A stretch of 58,042 nt of DNA from Deltaproteobacteria bacterium (GCA_019237115.1 JAFAHS010000467.1:1-58042), one strand, 5' to 3'. Counted from the stretch's first letter, positions 1-9,106 are shown. The notes: generated by a model not told the origin, from the letters alone. Numbers and translations: made by a program.

Positions 1-167
1 TCCAGCACCAAAGCGAGGAAATCCGCTCCGCAAGCCAGTGTCTTAAGAAGGCGCACGGCCCAACCGCCGCGCGTCGATCTGGTCCTCAACCTCGCCGACC
101 GTGCAGATTGCGCCTCGACCTGGAGGCCTACGACCTGCCTCGCTAAATGGCCGAGCGCAGCCGAACC

Positions 168-1313
168 CTACACAACCGCCCGCAGTTCCGCCGACACGTC
201 GCGCCGGGCCGCAATCAGGGCCGGGACCAGGCTGCTGACGGTTCCAACCGCAATTGCGATCAGGAGCCCCTCGATCGCCACCCGCGGCAGGAAACCAATC
301 CTGAACGCCAGGGGTCCGAGCGAACGCGCGAGATGCGGCATGAGTCGTAGGATTCCGTATGCGAGTGCGCCGCCGGCCAGTCCGCTGATTGTCCCGATCA
401 GCATGCCTTCCGCCGTCAGGCAGGAAACCACCGAGCCGCGCGTGAAGCCGATGGAACGCATGACCGCGAGCTCATGTCGGCGTTCGCGCACCGCCATCGA
501 GGCGGTATTCCCCGCCACCAGGGCGATGGTGAACACGACCACGACCGCGACGAGTTTCATGCCCTCGAACACCAGCCGGTAGTTCCGGAGCGCGACGCGG
601 GCAAACCCGACTTCCGATTCCGACTTGGTCTCCGCCGGCGAGTTGGCAAACAGGGTGTCGATCGCCGCGGACACCTGGGAGATCGCATCGGAATGATCGA
701 CCTTGGAAAACAACAACATCACCGTGCCCGGCCGACCCAACGCCTCATCGAGAAAGTCCTGGCGGATTACCACGGCGGAAGGAGGAACACTGCCGCCGAG
801 TGTGCCTACGATTTTGAGTTGCAGGTCGATCGGATAGGCAACTCCGTGCAGGATCAGATTGTCGCCGACGCGCCAGTGATAGAGCTTCATCAACTGCGTG
901 CCGACCAGAGCCCCCGAACGGGTGCGCTGCAACTCGGCTGCCTCGGCGGGCTTGATATTCCAATCCGGGAACAACGCCTCGAGCTGAGTCGGATCCATCG
1001 CCGCGGCCGGGACGAAGTCCTTGGGATCACGGTAGGTACCGGGGAACACCGATTCGCCGGTGACCGCTTCCACGTGCGGTACCCGCGCGATTTTTGCTGC
1101 GTATGCGGCAGGGAGAGAATAGGAGAGCCCGGTCTTCGCGTAGGTGATGATGCGAACCGAGTTCGCGCGGTCCTTCAGGATCTCCTCCACCAGCGTAGGC
1201 AAACTCATGAGCGCGCCGAACATGAACACCGAGACCGCGATCGACAGGACGGTCAGCAAGGTTCTGCGCCGATTGCGTGACAGATTGCGAAGCACGAGCG
1301 GCAACAGGTTCAT
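168..1313 (-). CDS. MacB/FtsX-type ABC transporter permease
   Basis: A 381-residue inner-membrane permease of the FtsX/MacB family, which works with a separate ATPase to move lipoproteins, peptides or drugs or to transmit a mechanical signal. An N-terminal membrane helix after a basic stretch (NLSRNRRRT) is followed by a periplasmic domain of about 220 residues. Three C-terminal helices contain the typical cytoplasmic loop VRERRHELAVMRSIG. The ATG at 1313 gives the usual start (MNLLPLVLRNL). In-frame TTG and GTG codons just upstream, preceded by GAGGAG, are alternatives. It is the first gene of a leftward unit and diverges from the carboxypeptidase gene, so any ATPase or adaptor partner must lie left of the window. 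The substrate is unknown. Confidence 0.85.
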   Translation of the reverse strand: MNLLPLVLRNLSRNRRRTLLTVLSIAVSVFMFGALMSLPTLVEEILKDRANSVRIITYAKTGLSYSLPAAYAAKIARVPHVEAVTGESVFPGTYRDPKDFVPAAAMDPTQLEALFPDWNIKPAEAAELQRTRSGALVGTQLMKLYHWRVGDNLILHGVAYPIDLQLKIVGTLGGSVPPSAVVIRQDFLDEALGRPGTVMLLFSKVDHSDAISQVSAAIDTLFANSPAETKSESEVGFARVALRNYRLVFEGMKLVAVVVVFTIALVAGNTASMAVRERRHELAVMRSIGFTRGSVVSCLTAEGMLIGTISGLAGGALAYGILRLMPHLARSLGPLAFRIGFLPRVAIEGLLIAIAVGTVSSLVPALIAARRDVSAELRAVV

Positions 1314-1393
1314 CACCTCCAAGAGCCTACTCCTCGGCAAAATGCGTACACAGGGCGTCCGGTTTTCGGATTTGCTAAACTGACGCGACCTCG

Positions 1394-2317
1394 ATGGCCT
1401 CGCCTCGCATCAAACCTCTCGCTCTCAAGCCGGGAGATACCGTGGCGGTCGTGGCTCCGGCCGCGGCCATCGAGCGCTCATACCTGGAACGCGGCGTAAA
1501 CGCGCTCGGCGCGATGGGATTTCGCGTGAAGGTTTCCGAGCGCGTGCTTGCTCGCGCCGGCATTCTGGCAGGTTCCGATGAGGACCGGGCGCGCGAGCTT
1601 CAGGAAGCCTTTGCCGATGACTCGGTGCGCGCCATTTTTGCGGCGCGGGGCGGCTACGGGTGCGGACGGATTCTGCCGCTGCTCGACTTCACCGCAATCG
1701 CTCGCTCGCCCAAGCCGTTCGTGGGCTATTCCGACGAAACCTTCCTGCTAAACACCATCGTGCAGCGCGCCGGGGTGGTTGCGTTTCATGGACCGATGGT
1801 GGCGATGGACTTTGCACACGGACTCAGCGCGCGCTCCCGCGAACATATGCGGCGGTTGTTGTGCGGTGAGCTGCTATCGTTCGAACTGGAGGCTCGAGAG
1901 TCGATCAAGCCGGGTACAGCCGAGGGCGAGATCATCGGAGGATGCCTGTCGGTCGTGGTGGCGATGCTCGCGACCAGCTACGCTCCCGACTTCAGGGGCA
2001 AGGTCCTGTTCCTCGAAGACACCGGAGAGCGCGCCTATCGAGTCGATCGGATGTTAGTCCAGTTACGGCAGTCCGGCGCGCTTCGCGCGGTCGTCGCTCT
2101 GGTAGTGGGCGCAATCCAGCCGGTCGAAGGAAGCGAACCAGAAGCCCGCGCAATCGCCGAATTCATAGCCGAGCAAACCGCCGACCTCGGAATCCCGGTT
2201 CTCACCGGGGTCGAAGCCGGTCACGGCACCGAGAATTTTACCATTCCTTTCGGGGTGCGGGTGAAGGTGGATGCGGGTGCCCGCAAAATCCACTTCGCCG
2301 ACGCACCGGTCTCCTAG
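1394..2317 (+). CDS. ldcA: LD-carboxypeptidase (peptidase S66, LdcA/MccF family)
   Basis: This 307-residue enzyme belongs to family S66, which removes the terminal D-Ala from murein tetrapeptides during peptidoglycan recycling; some members instead cleave microcin C7. The N-terminal KPGDTVAVVAPA, the nucleophile motif GYSDET, the FLEDTGE glutamate and the C-terminal EAGHG histidine match the Ser-Glu-His triad of the family. Length is normal and no signal peptide is seen, as expected for cytosolic recycling. It is followed, after a 318-base gap, by a serine hydrolase and Mpl, and the latter is the next step for the tripeptide product. The recycling role is therefore favoured over antibiotic immunity. 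Confidence 0.88.
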   Translation: MASPRIKPLALKPGDTVAVVAPAAAIERSYLERGVNALGAMGFRVKVSERVLARAGILAGSDEDRARELQEAFADDSVRAIFAARGGYGCGRILPLLDFTAIARSPKPFVGYSDETFLLNTIVQRAGVVAFHGPMVAMDFAHGLSARSREHMRRLLCGELLSFELEARESIKPGTAEGEIIGGCLSVVVAMLATSYAPDFRGKVLFLEDTGERAYRVDRMLVQLRQSGALRAVVALVVGAIQPVEGSEPEARAIAEFIAEQTADLGIPVLTGVEAGHGTENFTIPFGVRVKVDAGARKIHFADAPVS

Positions 2318-2635
2318 AAAACCGCCGTGCGAACCAACCGTGGCGCCACTCTCGGTCGACCGTGGATCGATGCTCGGGCCGGTGCGCGCCGAAATTTCCC
2401 TTCTTCCAAAGTGGCGCTTCCAGCCCCCAAGTTTTCGGCCTACCGTCCTATTGCGGCGCTCGGTACTGCGGTGCCACGCCAGGAAAACCGGCACCCGGTT
2501 GCTCGACGCTCGCTCGGCGCCGGACCGCCGACCGGGGAGGGCCGTTCTTGGATGCTGGGCAACAGTCAAGCGCGGCAGCCCGCATGAATTAAGGCGCACT
2601 CGTGCGATAATGAGGAAGGTCCGTGTGGATAAGCC
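2318..2635 (+). other. Intergenic stretch with possible promoter
   Basis: No convincing coding frame is seen in these 318 bases. Near the right end lies a TG-n-GATAAT extended -10-like element at 2603-2611, followed by GAGGAAGG at 2612-2619, which is about 16 bases ahead of the GTG used for the next gene. That spacing is long for a Shine-Dalgarno site. The stretch could drive the serine hydrolase-mpl pair, but no clear -35 box is visible. Confidence 0.3.
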
Positions 2636-3766
2636 GTGGGATGGCGTGAAGTAGAGCAGGCCTTCAGCGAGGCGGTCGAGGGTGGGGTTATCCCCGGAGC
2701 CACGCTTGTAGTTCGGGTTGGGCGGGATATCGCGTTCGAAGGCGCTTTCGGCTTCCGCTCAATAGTGCCGACCCGCACGCCGATGAAGATCGACACGGTG
2801 TTCGACCTGTCGTCGCTCACCAAGGCCCTTGCCACTTCGGTCGCGGCGATGGTGCTGACGCGTGATGGCAAGTTGCGCCTGAGCGACCGGGTGACGCGCT
2901 TTTTTCACAATTTCGGCGTCCACGGAAAGGCCGGCGTTACCTTCCGCCATCTGCTCGCACACTGCTCGGGACTTGCCGCCTGGCGGCCTTTTCACGAGCG
3001 GATAGCGGCCATCGAAAAGGGCGGCAAGGTAAATTTCATGGCCAGCCACGGCGCCAAGGAATTCACTTACGAGGAAATTCATCGCGAGCGACCCGCGGCA
3101 CCGCCCGCCACCAAAGCAATCTATTCGGACCTCAATTTCATGCTCCTGGGAGAGACCATCGAAAAGGTCACCACCGTGCCGCTGAATCGTTTCTGCCGCG
3201 ACAAGATTTTTCGCCCGCTCGAACTCCGCTCCACCGATTTCATCGATATGGCCCTGGTGCGCTCACACAGGCTGGAGCGGGTGACCGACATGTTCGCGCC
3301 GACCGAAATTTGTCCTTCGCGCGGACGTCTGCTGGTGGGTGAAGTGGACGACGAGAATGCCTACGCGATGGGCGGGGTGGCGGGACACGCGGGTCTGTTC
3401 GCGCCGGTGCACGAAGTCGACCGTATAGCCGCCCACCTGATCGCATGCTGGGCCGGTCGCTCGGACTTTATCCCGCAGGCAATCGCGCGCGAGTTCTGGA
3501 CCCGCGATGCCACCGTGGCGGATTCGACCTGGGCCCTGGGGTGGGACACGCCCTCGCCGCAGGCCTCTAGCTCGGGACGCCATTTCTCGCCCGCCGCGGT
3601 TGGCCACCTCGGCTTCACCGGCACTTCAATCTGGATAGAACCGGCGCGCGAGATCGCGGTCTCGTTGATGACGAATCGCGTACACCCGCGCCGCGACAAC
3701 CAGGCGATCAGGCAGTTTCGGCCAAGAATTCACGACCTGATAATGGAAGCGATCGACGGTGCCTGA
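2636..3766 (+). CDS. Beta-lactamase-family (class C type) serine hydrolase
   Basis: A 376-residue member of the Beta-lactamase/transpeptidase-like (Pfam PF00144) fold. The catalytic SxxK motif is SLTK (Ser60, Lys63), the second motif is YSD near residue 160, and the third is HLGFTGT near 325, where family members carry KTG or HxG. These enzymes include esterases, D-aminopeptidases, amidases and true class C beta-lactamases, so the substrate cannot be read off. No clear signal peptide is seen, which argues against a secreted beta-lactamase. The 3' end overlaps mpl by 8 bases and ldcA lies upstream, so a role in muropeptide processing is plausible. The GTG start is chosen because no better in-frame start exists. 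Confidence 0.83.
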   Translation: MGWREVEQAFSEAVEGGVIPGATLVVRVGRDIAFEGAFGFRSIVPTRTPMKIDTVFDLSSLTKALATSVAAMVLTRDGKLRLSDRVTRFFHNFGVHGKAGVTFRHLLAHCSGLAAWRPFHERIAAIEKGGKVNFMASHGAKEFTYEEIHRERPAAPPATKAIYSDLNFMLLGETIEKVTTVPLNRFCRDKIFRPLELRSTDFIDMALVRSHRLERVTDMFAPTEICPSRGRLLVGEVDDENAYAMGGVAGHAGLFAPVHEVDRIAAHLIACWAGRSDFIPQAIAREFWTRDATVADSTWALGWDTPSPQASSSGRHFSPAAVGHLGFTGTSIWIEPAREIAVSLMTNRVHPRRDNQAIRQFRPRIHDLIMEAIDGA

Positions 3767-5219
3767 CCCGGATAGCGAGACCCGTCTCGCGCGCATTCCT
3801 GCGAATCTGCGCCACCTGCACCTCATCGGCGTGGCGGGAACGGCGATGGCGGCGCTGGCGGGGATGTTGGTCGAGCGCGGATTTCGGGTCAGCGGCTCCG
3901 ACAATCAATTCTATGAACCGACCGCATCATTGCTGCGCAACTCGCGCGTCGAGTTGAAGGCCGGGTTCGGCGGCGGCAATCTTTCCCCCACCCCGGACCT
4001 GGTGGTGGTCGGCAACGTCGTTCAGCGGGTGAATCCGGAGGCGCAGGCGTTGCTGGCATCGACCATCCCGTATCTCTCGATGCCGGAAGCGCTCTGGCAT
4101 TTCTTCCTGAAGGACAAAAACGTCCTGATGGTAGCCGGTACCCACGGCAAGACCACCTCGACCGCGATGATGGCGCATGTTCTCGCTAGTGCCGGTTGCG
4201 ACCCGTCGATGCTGGTCGGCGGGGTGGCGCTGGATTTCGACTCTAACTACCGCCTCGGAGACGGGCCGCATTTCGTAATCGAAGGTGACGAATACGACAC
4301 TGCGTTTTTCGACAAGGGCCCCAAGTTTCTCCACTATCGCGCTGCCGGCACCATACTCACGGCGGTCGAGTTCGACCATGCCGACATCTATCGCGATCTG
4401 GACCATGTGAAGGCGAGCTTTCGCGCGCTGGCGAATCAAGCCGACCAGAGTCGCACCTTCGCGGTATGCGCGGATTTCCCGCACGCCCTCGACGTGGTCA
4501 AGGAATCGCGTGCTCGCTCGGTAACCTTCGGCCTCAGCGCCGGGCAGTTCCGGGCCACCGAAATTCGGGTTGGCGCGGACGGAGCGCATTTTGACGTGGT
4601 CGGACAGGGAAAGACGGTTGCGCCCGCCATGCACCTGCCAATCGGCGGCAGGATGAACGTTGCCAATGCGTTGGGGGTCTTCGTCTTGCTCCGTGAATTC
4701 GGGCTCTCGGTGCAAGAAATCGCGCACGGACTCAAGTCATTCAGGAGCGTCGCGCGCCGCCAGCAGGTGCTTGGCGAAGCGGCCGGTGTGACCGTGGTGG
4801 ACGATTTCGCCCATCATCCGACCGCGATTCGGGTGACGCTGCAGGCGCTCGGCGAACGCTTTCCGGGGCGCAGGTTGATCGCAGCCTTCGAGCCGCGCTC
4901 AAACACCGCGCGGCGCAGCGTGTTTCAAAGGGAATTCGGCGACGCTTTCGCGGGTGCATCGCGCGTCTATCTCGGTCCCGTCTATTTCAAGGACAGCGAC
5001 CCGATTCCGCCCAATGAGCGGCTTGACACCGAGGCGCTGGTAGCCGCGATCGCGGCGCACGGCGCTGCGACCTTTGCGTGCACATCGAACGACGAGATTC
5101 TTGAGCGGATGCTCGCCGATTGCTCTGCCGGCGACATCGCGGTCTTCATGTCCAACGGTCCGTTCGACGGCTTGAAAAACCGCCTTCTGGAAGCGTTGCG
5201 CGGACGTGGTGATTCCTAG
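3759..5219 (+). CDS. mpl: UDP-N-acetylmuramate:L-Ala-gamma-D-Glu-meso-DAP ligase (Mpl)
   Basis: Mur ligase of 486 residues. Mpl attaches recycled murein tripeptide directly to UDP-MurNAc using ATP, bypassing MurC-MurE. The N-terminal Rossmann motif (GVAGTAMAALAGML) is of the MurC/Mpl type, the P-loop is GTHGKTTS, and VVDDFAHHPTAI plus the FEPRSNTARR segment are typical of Mpl rather than MurC. Length fits the family (about 450-490). Translation starts at a GTG inside the end of the serine hydrolase gene, implying coupling. With the carboxypeptidase upstream it forms a compact peptidoglycan-recycling module. MurC is the only serious alternative. Confidence 0.9.
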   Translation: MPDPDSETRLARIPANLRHLHLIGVAGTAMAALAGMLVERGFRVSGSDNQFYEPTASLLRNSRVELKAGFGGGNLSPTPDLVVVGNVVQRVNPEAQALLASTIPYLSMPEALWHFFLKDKNVLMVAGTHGKTTSTAMMAHVLASAGCDPSMLVGGVALDFDSNYRLGDGPHFVIEGDEYDTAFFDKGPKFLHYRAAGTILTAVEFDHADIYRDLDHVKASFRALANQADQSRTFAVCADFPHALDVVKESRARSVTFGLSAGQFRATEIRVGADGAHFDVVGQGKTVAPAMHLPIGGRMNVANALGVFVLLREFGLSVQEIAHGLKSFRSVARRQQVLGEAAGVTVVDDFAHHPTAIRVTLQALGERFPGRRLIAAFEPRSNTARRSVFQREFGDAFAGASRVYLGPVYFKDSDPIPPNERLDTEALVAAIAAHGAATFACTSNDEILERMLADCSAGDIAVFMSNGPFDGLKNRLLEALRGRGDS

Positions 5220-5317
5220 GTCGGTCAGTCACGGCACGCACCATTCGTGACGCAGCTTCGTCTTCACGGTCCTGATTCCGCGCCTGGCACGGCCAGCGCT
5301 GCTGCCCCTCGCCAGAA

Positions 5318-5342
5318 ACACCCGGTCCCCGGACCAGGGTGT
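5318..5342. terminator. Hairpin between convergent mpl and yqgE
   Basis: Stem ACACCC-GGTC pairs with GACC-(A)-GGGTGT around a 4-base loop, with one bulged base. It sits immediately after the yqgE stop codon on the minus strand, where it is followed by GTGTTTC, a weak T-run. It is placed to end transcription from both convergent genes. Confidence 0.45.
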
Positions 5343-5343
5343 G

Positions 5344-6054
5344 TCAGTATTGCGATAAACGAAGGCTCTGCTCGACGGAACCTGGCGGCAACTCAAGAAT
5401 CTTTAGCAGTGAGCCGCCGGATGGTGATGGAGGTTCGACCTCCGGCATTCGTCCTTTAGCGACCAGTTCGTCCCAAAGGTGTGCGGGCGTGGCGCTGAAG
5501 ACCGCGTCCGCGCTAACCGGCACCTCGTACCAGGAGCCTTGCGCCTTTTCGTTGCGCAATTGATTGATGTCCCATTGCGAGTAGCCCTGGAAGACTCGGA
5601 CGTTTGCCTTATCCAGATGCGGGTCCTTCAAAATCTCGGCGATGTTCTTGGGATCGACGCTTAGGTAGAGGTCGCCGAACACGTGGTGGTCGTCCTGGGT
5701 CGGGCTCGAGGTGCGCCGAACCATGAGCGTCGCCTCCAGCTCCACGGGACCACCGAAATAAATCACATCCGCCGCGTTCGGGAGGTCGATCGCGTGAGGG
5801 AACGCTTTCTTGACGCCGATCGTGGTTGGTTTGTTGATAATCACTCCGTCTACCAGCTGAGGCATTTGCTCGGGCGGGATCATCAGAATGACCGACTGCT
5901 CGAAAAGGGGATCGCCCAGCTCGGGTCTTGCCACCAGGAAGCTGGAGTCGTCGGCGGATGCGGTCCCGGCCGACAGCCCAACCACCATAATCACCAGCGC
6001 GAGGAGGAGTCTCGGCCGTTTCACGGAGGTCACGATTTTTTGGACAGAAGGCAT
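5344..6054 (-). CDS. YqgE/AlgH family protein with N-terminal signal peptide
   Basis: A 236-residue protein whose mature part matches the YqgE/AlgH (DUF179) family: FLVARPELGDPLFEQSVIL, the GVIINKPT box, YFGGPVE, and the C-terminal GYSQWDINQL and WYEVP elements. The molecular function of the family is unsettled; AlgH was named from alginate regulation in Pseudomonas. Unusually, this copy begins with a basic segment, a hydrophobic core (LLLALVIMVVGLSAG) and TASA before the domain, which looks like a cleavable signal peptide, whereas the common YqgE is cytosolic. The ATG at 6054 is preferred because a longer frame would run into the dehydrogenase gene. It follows the dehydrogenase by 25 bases and is probably co-transcribed. 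Confidence 0.85.
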   Translation of the reverse strand: MPSVQKIVTSVKRPRLLLALVIMVVGLSAGTASADDSSFLVARPELGDPLFEQSVILMIPPEQMPQLVDGVIINKPTTIGVKKAFPHAIDLPNAADVIYFGGPVELEATLMVRRTSSPTQDDHHVFGDLYLSVDPKNIAEILKDPHLDKANVRVFQGYSQWDINQLRNEKAQGSWYEVPVSADAVFSATPAHLWDELVAKGRMPEVEPPSPSGGSLLKILELPPGSVEQSLRLSQY

Positions 6055-6079
6055 CGGCACAACCCGGGCCGAGACATAG

Positions 6080-7087
6080 CTAGTAGCCGTTGAGCGGATC
6101 GACCACATTGAGCAATCCGGTCCCTGCGGTGAAGCGGCGCAGGTTATCGGCGAACAATTCGCACGCCTTCTCCATATAGCCGCGGTTGGCGCCCGACATG
6201 TGCGGGGTGAGGATGACGTTTTCCAAATCCCACAGGGGGCTGGAGGCTTCCAGCGGCTCATGCTCGAACACGTCGAGGCCGGCGCCGCCGATTTTCCCGC
6301 CGCGCAGTGCTTCGATCATGGCCTGCTCGTCGATCACTTCCCCGCGTCCGATATTCACGATGTATGCGCCGGGCCTCATCGCGGCGATTTCCTTTGCGCC
6401 GACAAACTTGCGCGTCGCGGGGGTGAGCGGCAGCGTCACCGTCAGGTAGTCGCTCTCCGCCATGATCGCCTGACATTGGTCGGGCCCGAAGAACTTGCGT
6501 GGAAGCTTTCCTTCCGGGTCGCCGAGGCCTGCGGGGCACCAGCCTTGGTCGCGGCGGTCTCCCGGATTCCGCTTCAGCGCGAGCACCGGCATTCCCAGCG
6601 CGTCGGCGAGCCGCGCGGTCTCACGGCCGATCGAGCCATAGCCGATAACGCCCAGGGTCTTTCCGCGCAGCTCCTCGATGGTGTCCATGAAACCGGCGCG
6701 GCGATGCCATTCGTGGTGGAGCTGCGCCCTGATCATCTCATGAAGCCGATGTGCGTAAGCGAGCATCGAGGCGATCGTGTATTCCGAGATGGGAGTGGCG
6801 TGAATTCCACTTGCGGTGGCTACGGGGATCCTCTCGTTTTTGCCGATCCATGACGAAACGTGGTCGGCGCCGGCGCTTAGCAGCTGTATCCATTTGAGAC
6901 CGGGCGCACGCTCCAACAAGTCGTCTGGCACGCGAAAACCAAGCATCACGTCGCATCCGCCCGCCACCAGCGCCCGAACGTCATCGTTGGTCCGGCAGGC
7001 TCGGTCGGAGATTTCGGCTCCTGGGGCTGCCTGCTGAACGACTTCTCGCAGTTCGGGTGTGAGCGGGATGGTGGCGACGATTTTCAT
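6080..7087 (-). CDS. D-isomer-specific 2-hydroxyacid dehydrogenase
   Basis: NAD(P)-dependent oxidoreductase of 335 residues. It has the N-terminal flavodoxin-like substrate domain, the nucleotide-binding motif GVIGYGSIGRETA, the substrate-binding arginine in VNIGRGEVIDEQAM, the catalytic glutamate in GLDVFEHEPL and the histidine in LTPHMSGAN. The SGIHATPISEYT segment is common to the phosphoglycerate/glyoxylate/hydroxypyruvate reductase branch. An insert of about 20 residues around position 200 (the NPGDRRDQGWCPAG region) is longer than in the shortest family members. The exact substrate is unknown. The ATG at 7087 gives a normal start (MKIVATIPL). The gene is divergent from the PDZ gene and heads a likely two-gene unit with the secreted YqgE protein. 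Confidence 0.86.
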   Translation of the reverse strand: MKIVATIPLTPELREVVQQAAPGAEISDRACRTNDDVRALVAGGCDVMLGFRVPDDLLERAPGLKWIQLLSAGADHVSSWIGKNERIPVATASGIHATPISEYTIASMLAYAHRLHEMIRAQLHHEWHRRAGFMDTIEELRGKTLGVIGYGSIGRETARLADALGMPVLALKRNPGDRRDQGWCPAGLGDPEGKLPRKFFGPDQCQAIMAESDYLTVTLPLTPATRKFVGAKEIAAMRPGAYIVNIGRGEVIDEQAMIEALRGGKIGGAGLDVFEHEPLEASSPLWDLENVILTPHMSGANRGYMEKACELFADNLRRFTAGTGLLNVVDPLNGY

Positions 7088-7208
7088 AGCCGGTATACCG
7101 GCAATCTCGCATGCTCGTGGCGCTAGCTTCAAGCAGCTAACGCGACCATTGAGCACGACCATCGGCGGGCTTATGATTGTGGCGCGCCGTGGCGGCAAGG
7201 GTGCAGAG

Positions 7209-7988
7209 ATGAACAGGCTCATGATTTTTGCGGCGATCGTGTTTTCTACAGCCTTGCTGACCACCTCCAACTCCGGTGCGCAAAGCGTCAACTCAAATAC
7301 CCAGGTTCAATCTCCGGACCAGGGTCAAGAGCTGAATCAGCCGGCGCCGCAAGGAGAAGGGAACGACTCGACATTGGAACTGGCTCCACAGCCCGGGGCG
7401 CAGAAGCCCAGGGTCGAGGAAATTCCGGGTTCCCGGGGCTTTCATCCAGACAGCGATACTTCGTCGCTGAACCGGAATTTCAACCCCGACACTGAGAACG
7501 GCGATTCGTCACGGCTTTCGCGTCACGGACGCCCCTACCTGGGCGTCGAAGTCCAGTGGGCGAGCGAGTGCTTCAAGGGCGCCGAAGAGTACGGGCTGAA
7601 AGTAACCAAGGTAGATCCGCAAAGCCCTGCGTCAGCGGCCGGTCTCCAGGCGGGACACGAAATGACTCCCGCCGGCGCGGCCGCGGTAACCCTCACTGGA
7701 TTGATTCCGTTAGCAACCCCTCTCCTGGGCCATTTCCTCAACAAGCCGGGGGCTCCAGGGAACGACGGCGACCTTATCATCGCGGTGGACGATCAGCGGA
7801 TTCGCAATCAGCAGGACCTAGACGACAAGATGGCTCAGCTCAAGCCCGGCGATACGCTCTATCTGACCGTGATCCGGCCCAACGGAGATGGCAGCCACAA
7901 GACCCTTAAGATCGCCGTGCGCGTCGGCGAATGGGGCCAGCCGGTCGCGAACGCAGATCCTGCATCGAACCGCGCCGCACCGCAGTAG
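7209..7988 (+). CDS. Secreted PDZ-domain protein
   Basis: A 259-residue exported protein. A signal peptide (MNRLMIFAAIVFSTALLTTSNSGA) is followed by a low-complexity Gln/Pro/Asn-rich linker to about residue 95. A PDZ domain begins at RPYLGVEVQW and includes the binding-groove strand GLKVTKVDPQSPASAAGLQAGH and the later DLIIAVDDQRIRNQQDL. Between these halves, where PDZ domains normally have a short turn, there is an insert of about 30 hydrophobic residues (TPAGAAAVTLTGLIPLATPL). No protease domain is present, so it is probably a peptide-binding or scaffold factor. The ATG at 7209 follows AAGGGTG and supplies the signal peptide; upstream in-frame starts run into the divergent promoter. Confidence 0.78.
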   Translation: MNRLMIFAAIVFSTALLTTSNSGAQSVNSNTQVQSPDQGQELNQPAPQGEGNDSTLELAPQPGAQKPRVEEIPGSRGFHPDSDTSSLNRNFNPDTENGDSSRLSRHGRPYLGVEVQWASECFKGAEEYGLKVTKVDPQSPASAAGLQAGHEMTPAGAAAVTLTGLIPLATPLLGHFLNKPGAPGNDGDLIIAVDDQRIRNQQDLDDKMAQLKPGDTLYLTVIRPNGDGSHKTLKIAVRVGEWGQPVANADPASNRAAPQ

Positions 7989-8242
7989 ACAATCCCCACC
8001 GCATTTTGCGCGCTCCAGTCCCGCTGGTGCTGTTCGCTCAGGGGGTCACCTGGAAAGTTGGGTCGGCTCCTTCGCCCCGCCCTTCACGGTCTGTGTCGTT
8101 AAACAGAAGAAGCGAAACCAGACCAACCGGATTTCCCTCGCAATGACAGTGGCGCGTGTGCTCCTCCCAAAGCCGCTCAACCGATTCAATCTGTTCAAGT
8201 GGCCTCGCCGCGAATGCTATGCAGACCTATGAGGTAGCCCCG

Positions 8243-9106
8243 ATGCTGACGACCACCAAGGAGTTCCTGCAGCAGGTATTTCGCGATTTCTCTCAGGACG
8301 AATGCCCCTCGATGGCTGCGGCACTCGCGTACGCCACGCTCTTCGCGCTGCCCTCGCTGTTGCTGATTGTGATTTTCATAGCTGGACTTGTTCTTGGTCC
8401 AAGGGCTGCGAACGGCGAGATCGAGAAGAATTTAAGCGGCGCGATGGGTCCTCAGGCGGCCGCGCAAGTCCAGACCATGGTTAGTCGCCTGGCTCAGAAC
8501 CGCACCGGCGGCATCGTGGCGACAATCCTTGGGTTGGTTGGCCTGATCGTTTCGGCAACCGGAGTGCTGATTCAGCTTCAGCACTGTCTCAACAAAGCCT
8601 GGAAGGTAAAGGTGGTCGCTTCCGGTCTGCGGCATTTCGCGATGCAACGTCTCCGCTCCGGACTTCTGCTGGTGGGCGCCGGCATGCTGGCAATCGTTTC
8701 GGTAGCCGCGAGTTCCGCGATTTCGGTGCTGACCAGGATGCTACCGTTTCCAGGCGCCGCTCACGCCGGCGAGATGCTGACGTCCCTGGCGATGTTTGCG
8801 ATCATGTTCGCCGCCATCCTCAAGGTGATGCCAGACGTGCAGCTGCGCTGGAGTGATGTGTGGGCGGGAGGGCTGTTCATCGCGCTGCTGTTCGTGATCG
8901 GGAAATTCTTGATCGCGATTTACATGGCGCACGCTGGAAGGACCAGCGCGTATGGTGCCGCGGGATCGCTCGCGCTGATTCTCATGTGGACCTACTATTC
9001 GGCACTCATCTTTCTGCTCGGCGTCGAGTTGACCCAGGTCTGGGTCTGCCGCAGGGGCCGCGAGGTCCCGCCAAAACTCGGCGCGGTTCGCACGGCATCG
9101 GCCTGA
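8243..9106 (+). CDS. YihY/virulence factor BrkB family membrane protein
   Basis: A 287-residue integral membrane protein of the YihY/BrkB family, once mislabelled ribonuclease BN. It shows the N-terminal family signature near DECPSMAAALAYATLFALPSLLL, about six hydrophobic helices, and the C-terminal GSLALILMWTYYSALIFLLG motif followed by a basic tail. The function of the family is not established; a transporter role has been suggested. The ATG at 8243 has GAGG eight bases upstream, making it a better start than the ATG at 8219. About 250 bases upstream of this start carry no recognisable gene. It lies ahead of mfd in the same direction. Confidence 0.85.
   Translation: MLTTTKEFLQQVFRDFSQDECPSMAAALAYATLFALPSLLLIVIFIAGLVLGPRAANGEIEKNLSGAMGPQAAAQVQTMVSRLAQNRTGGIVATILGLVGLIVSATGVLIQLQHCLNKAWKVKVVASGLRHFAMQRLRSGLLLVGAGMLAIVSVAASSAISVLTRMLPFPGAAHAGEMLTSLAMFAIMFAAILKVMPDVQLRWSDVWAGGLFIALLFVIGKFLIAIYMAHAGRTSAYGAAGSLALILMWTYYSALIFLLGVELTQVWVCRRGREVPPKLGAVRTASA

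Noticed and set aside
1..146. Possible 3' end of a rightward gene ending TAA at 144-146
   Set aside because: The translated 46 residues show no recognisable family and codon pattern is not convincing; too little sequence is visible.
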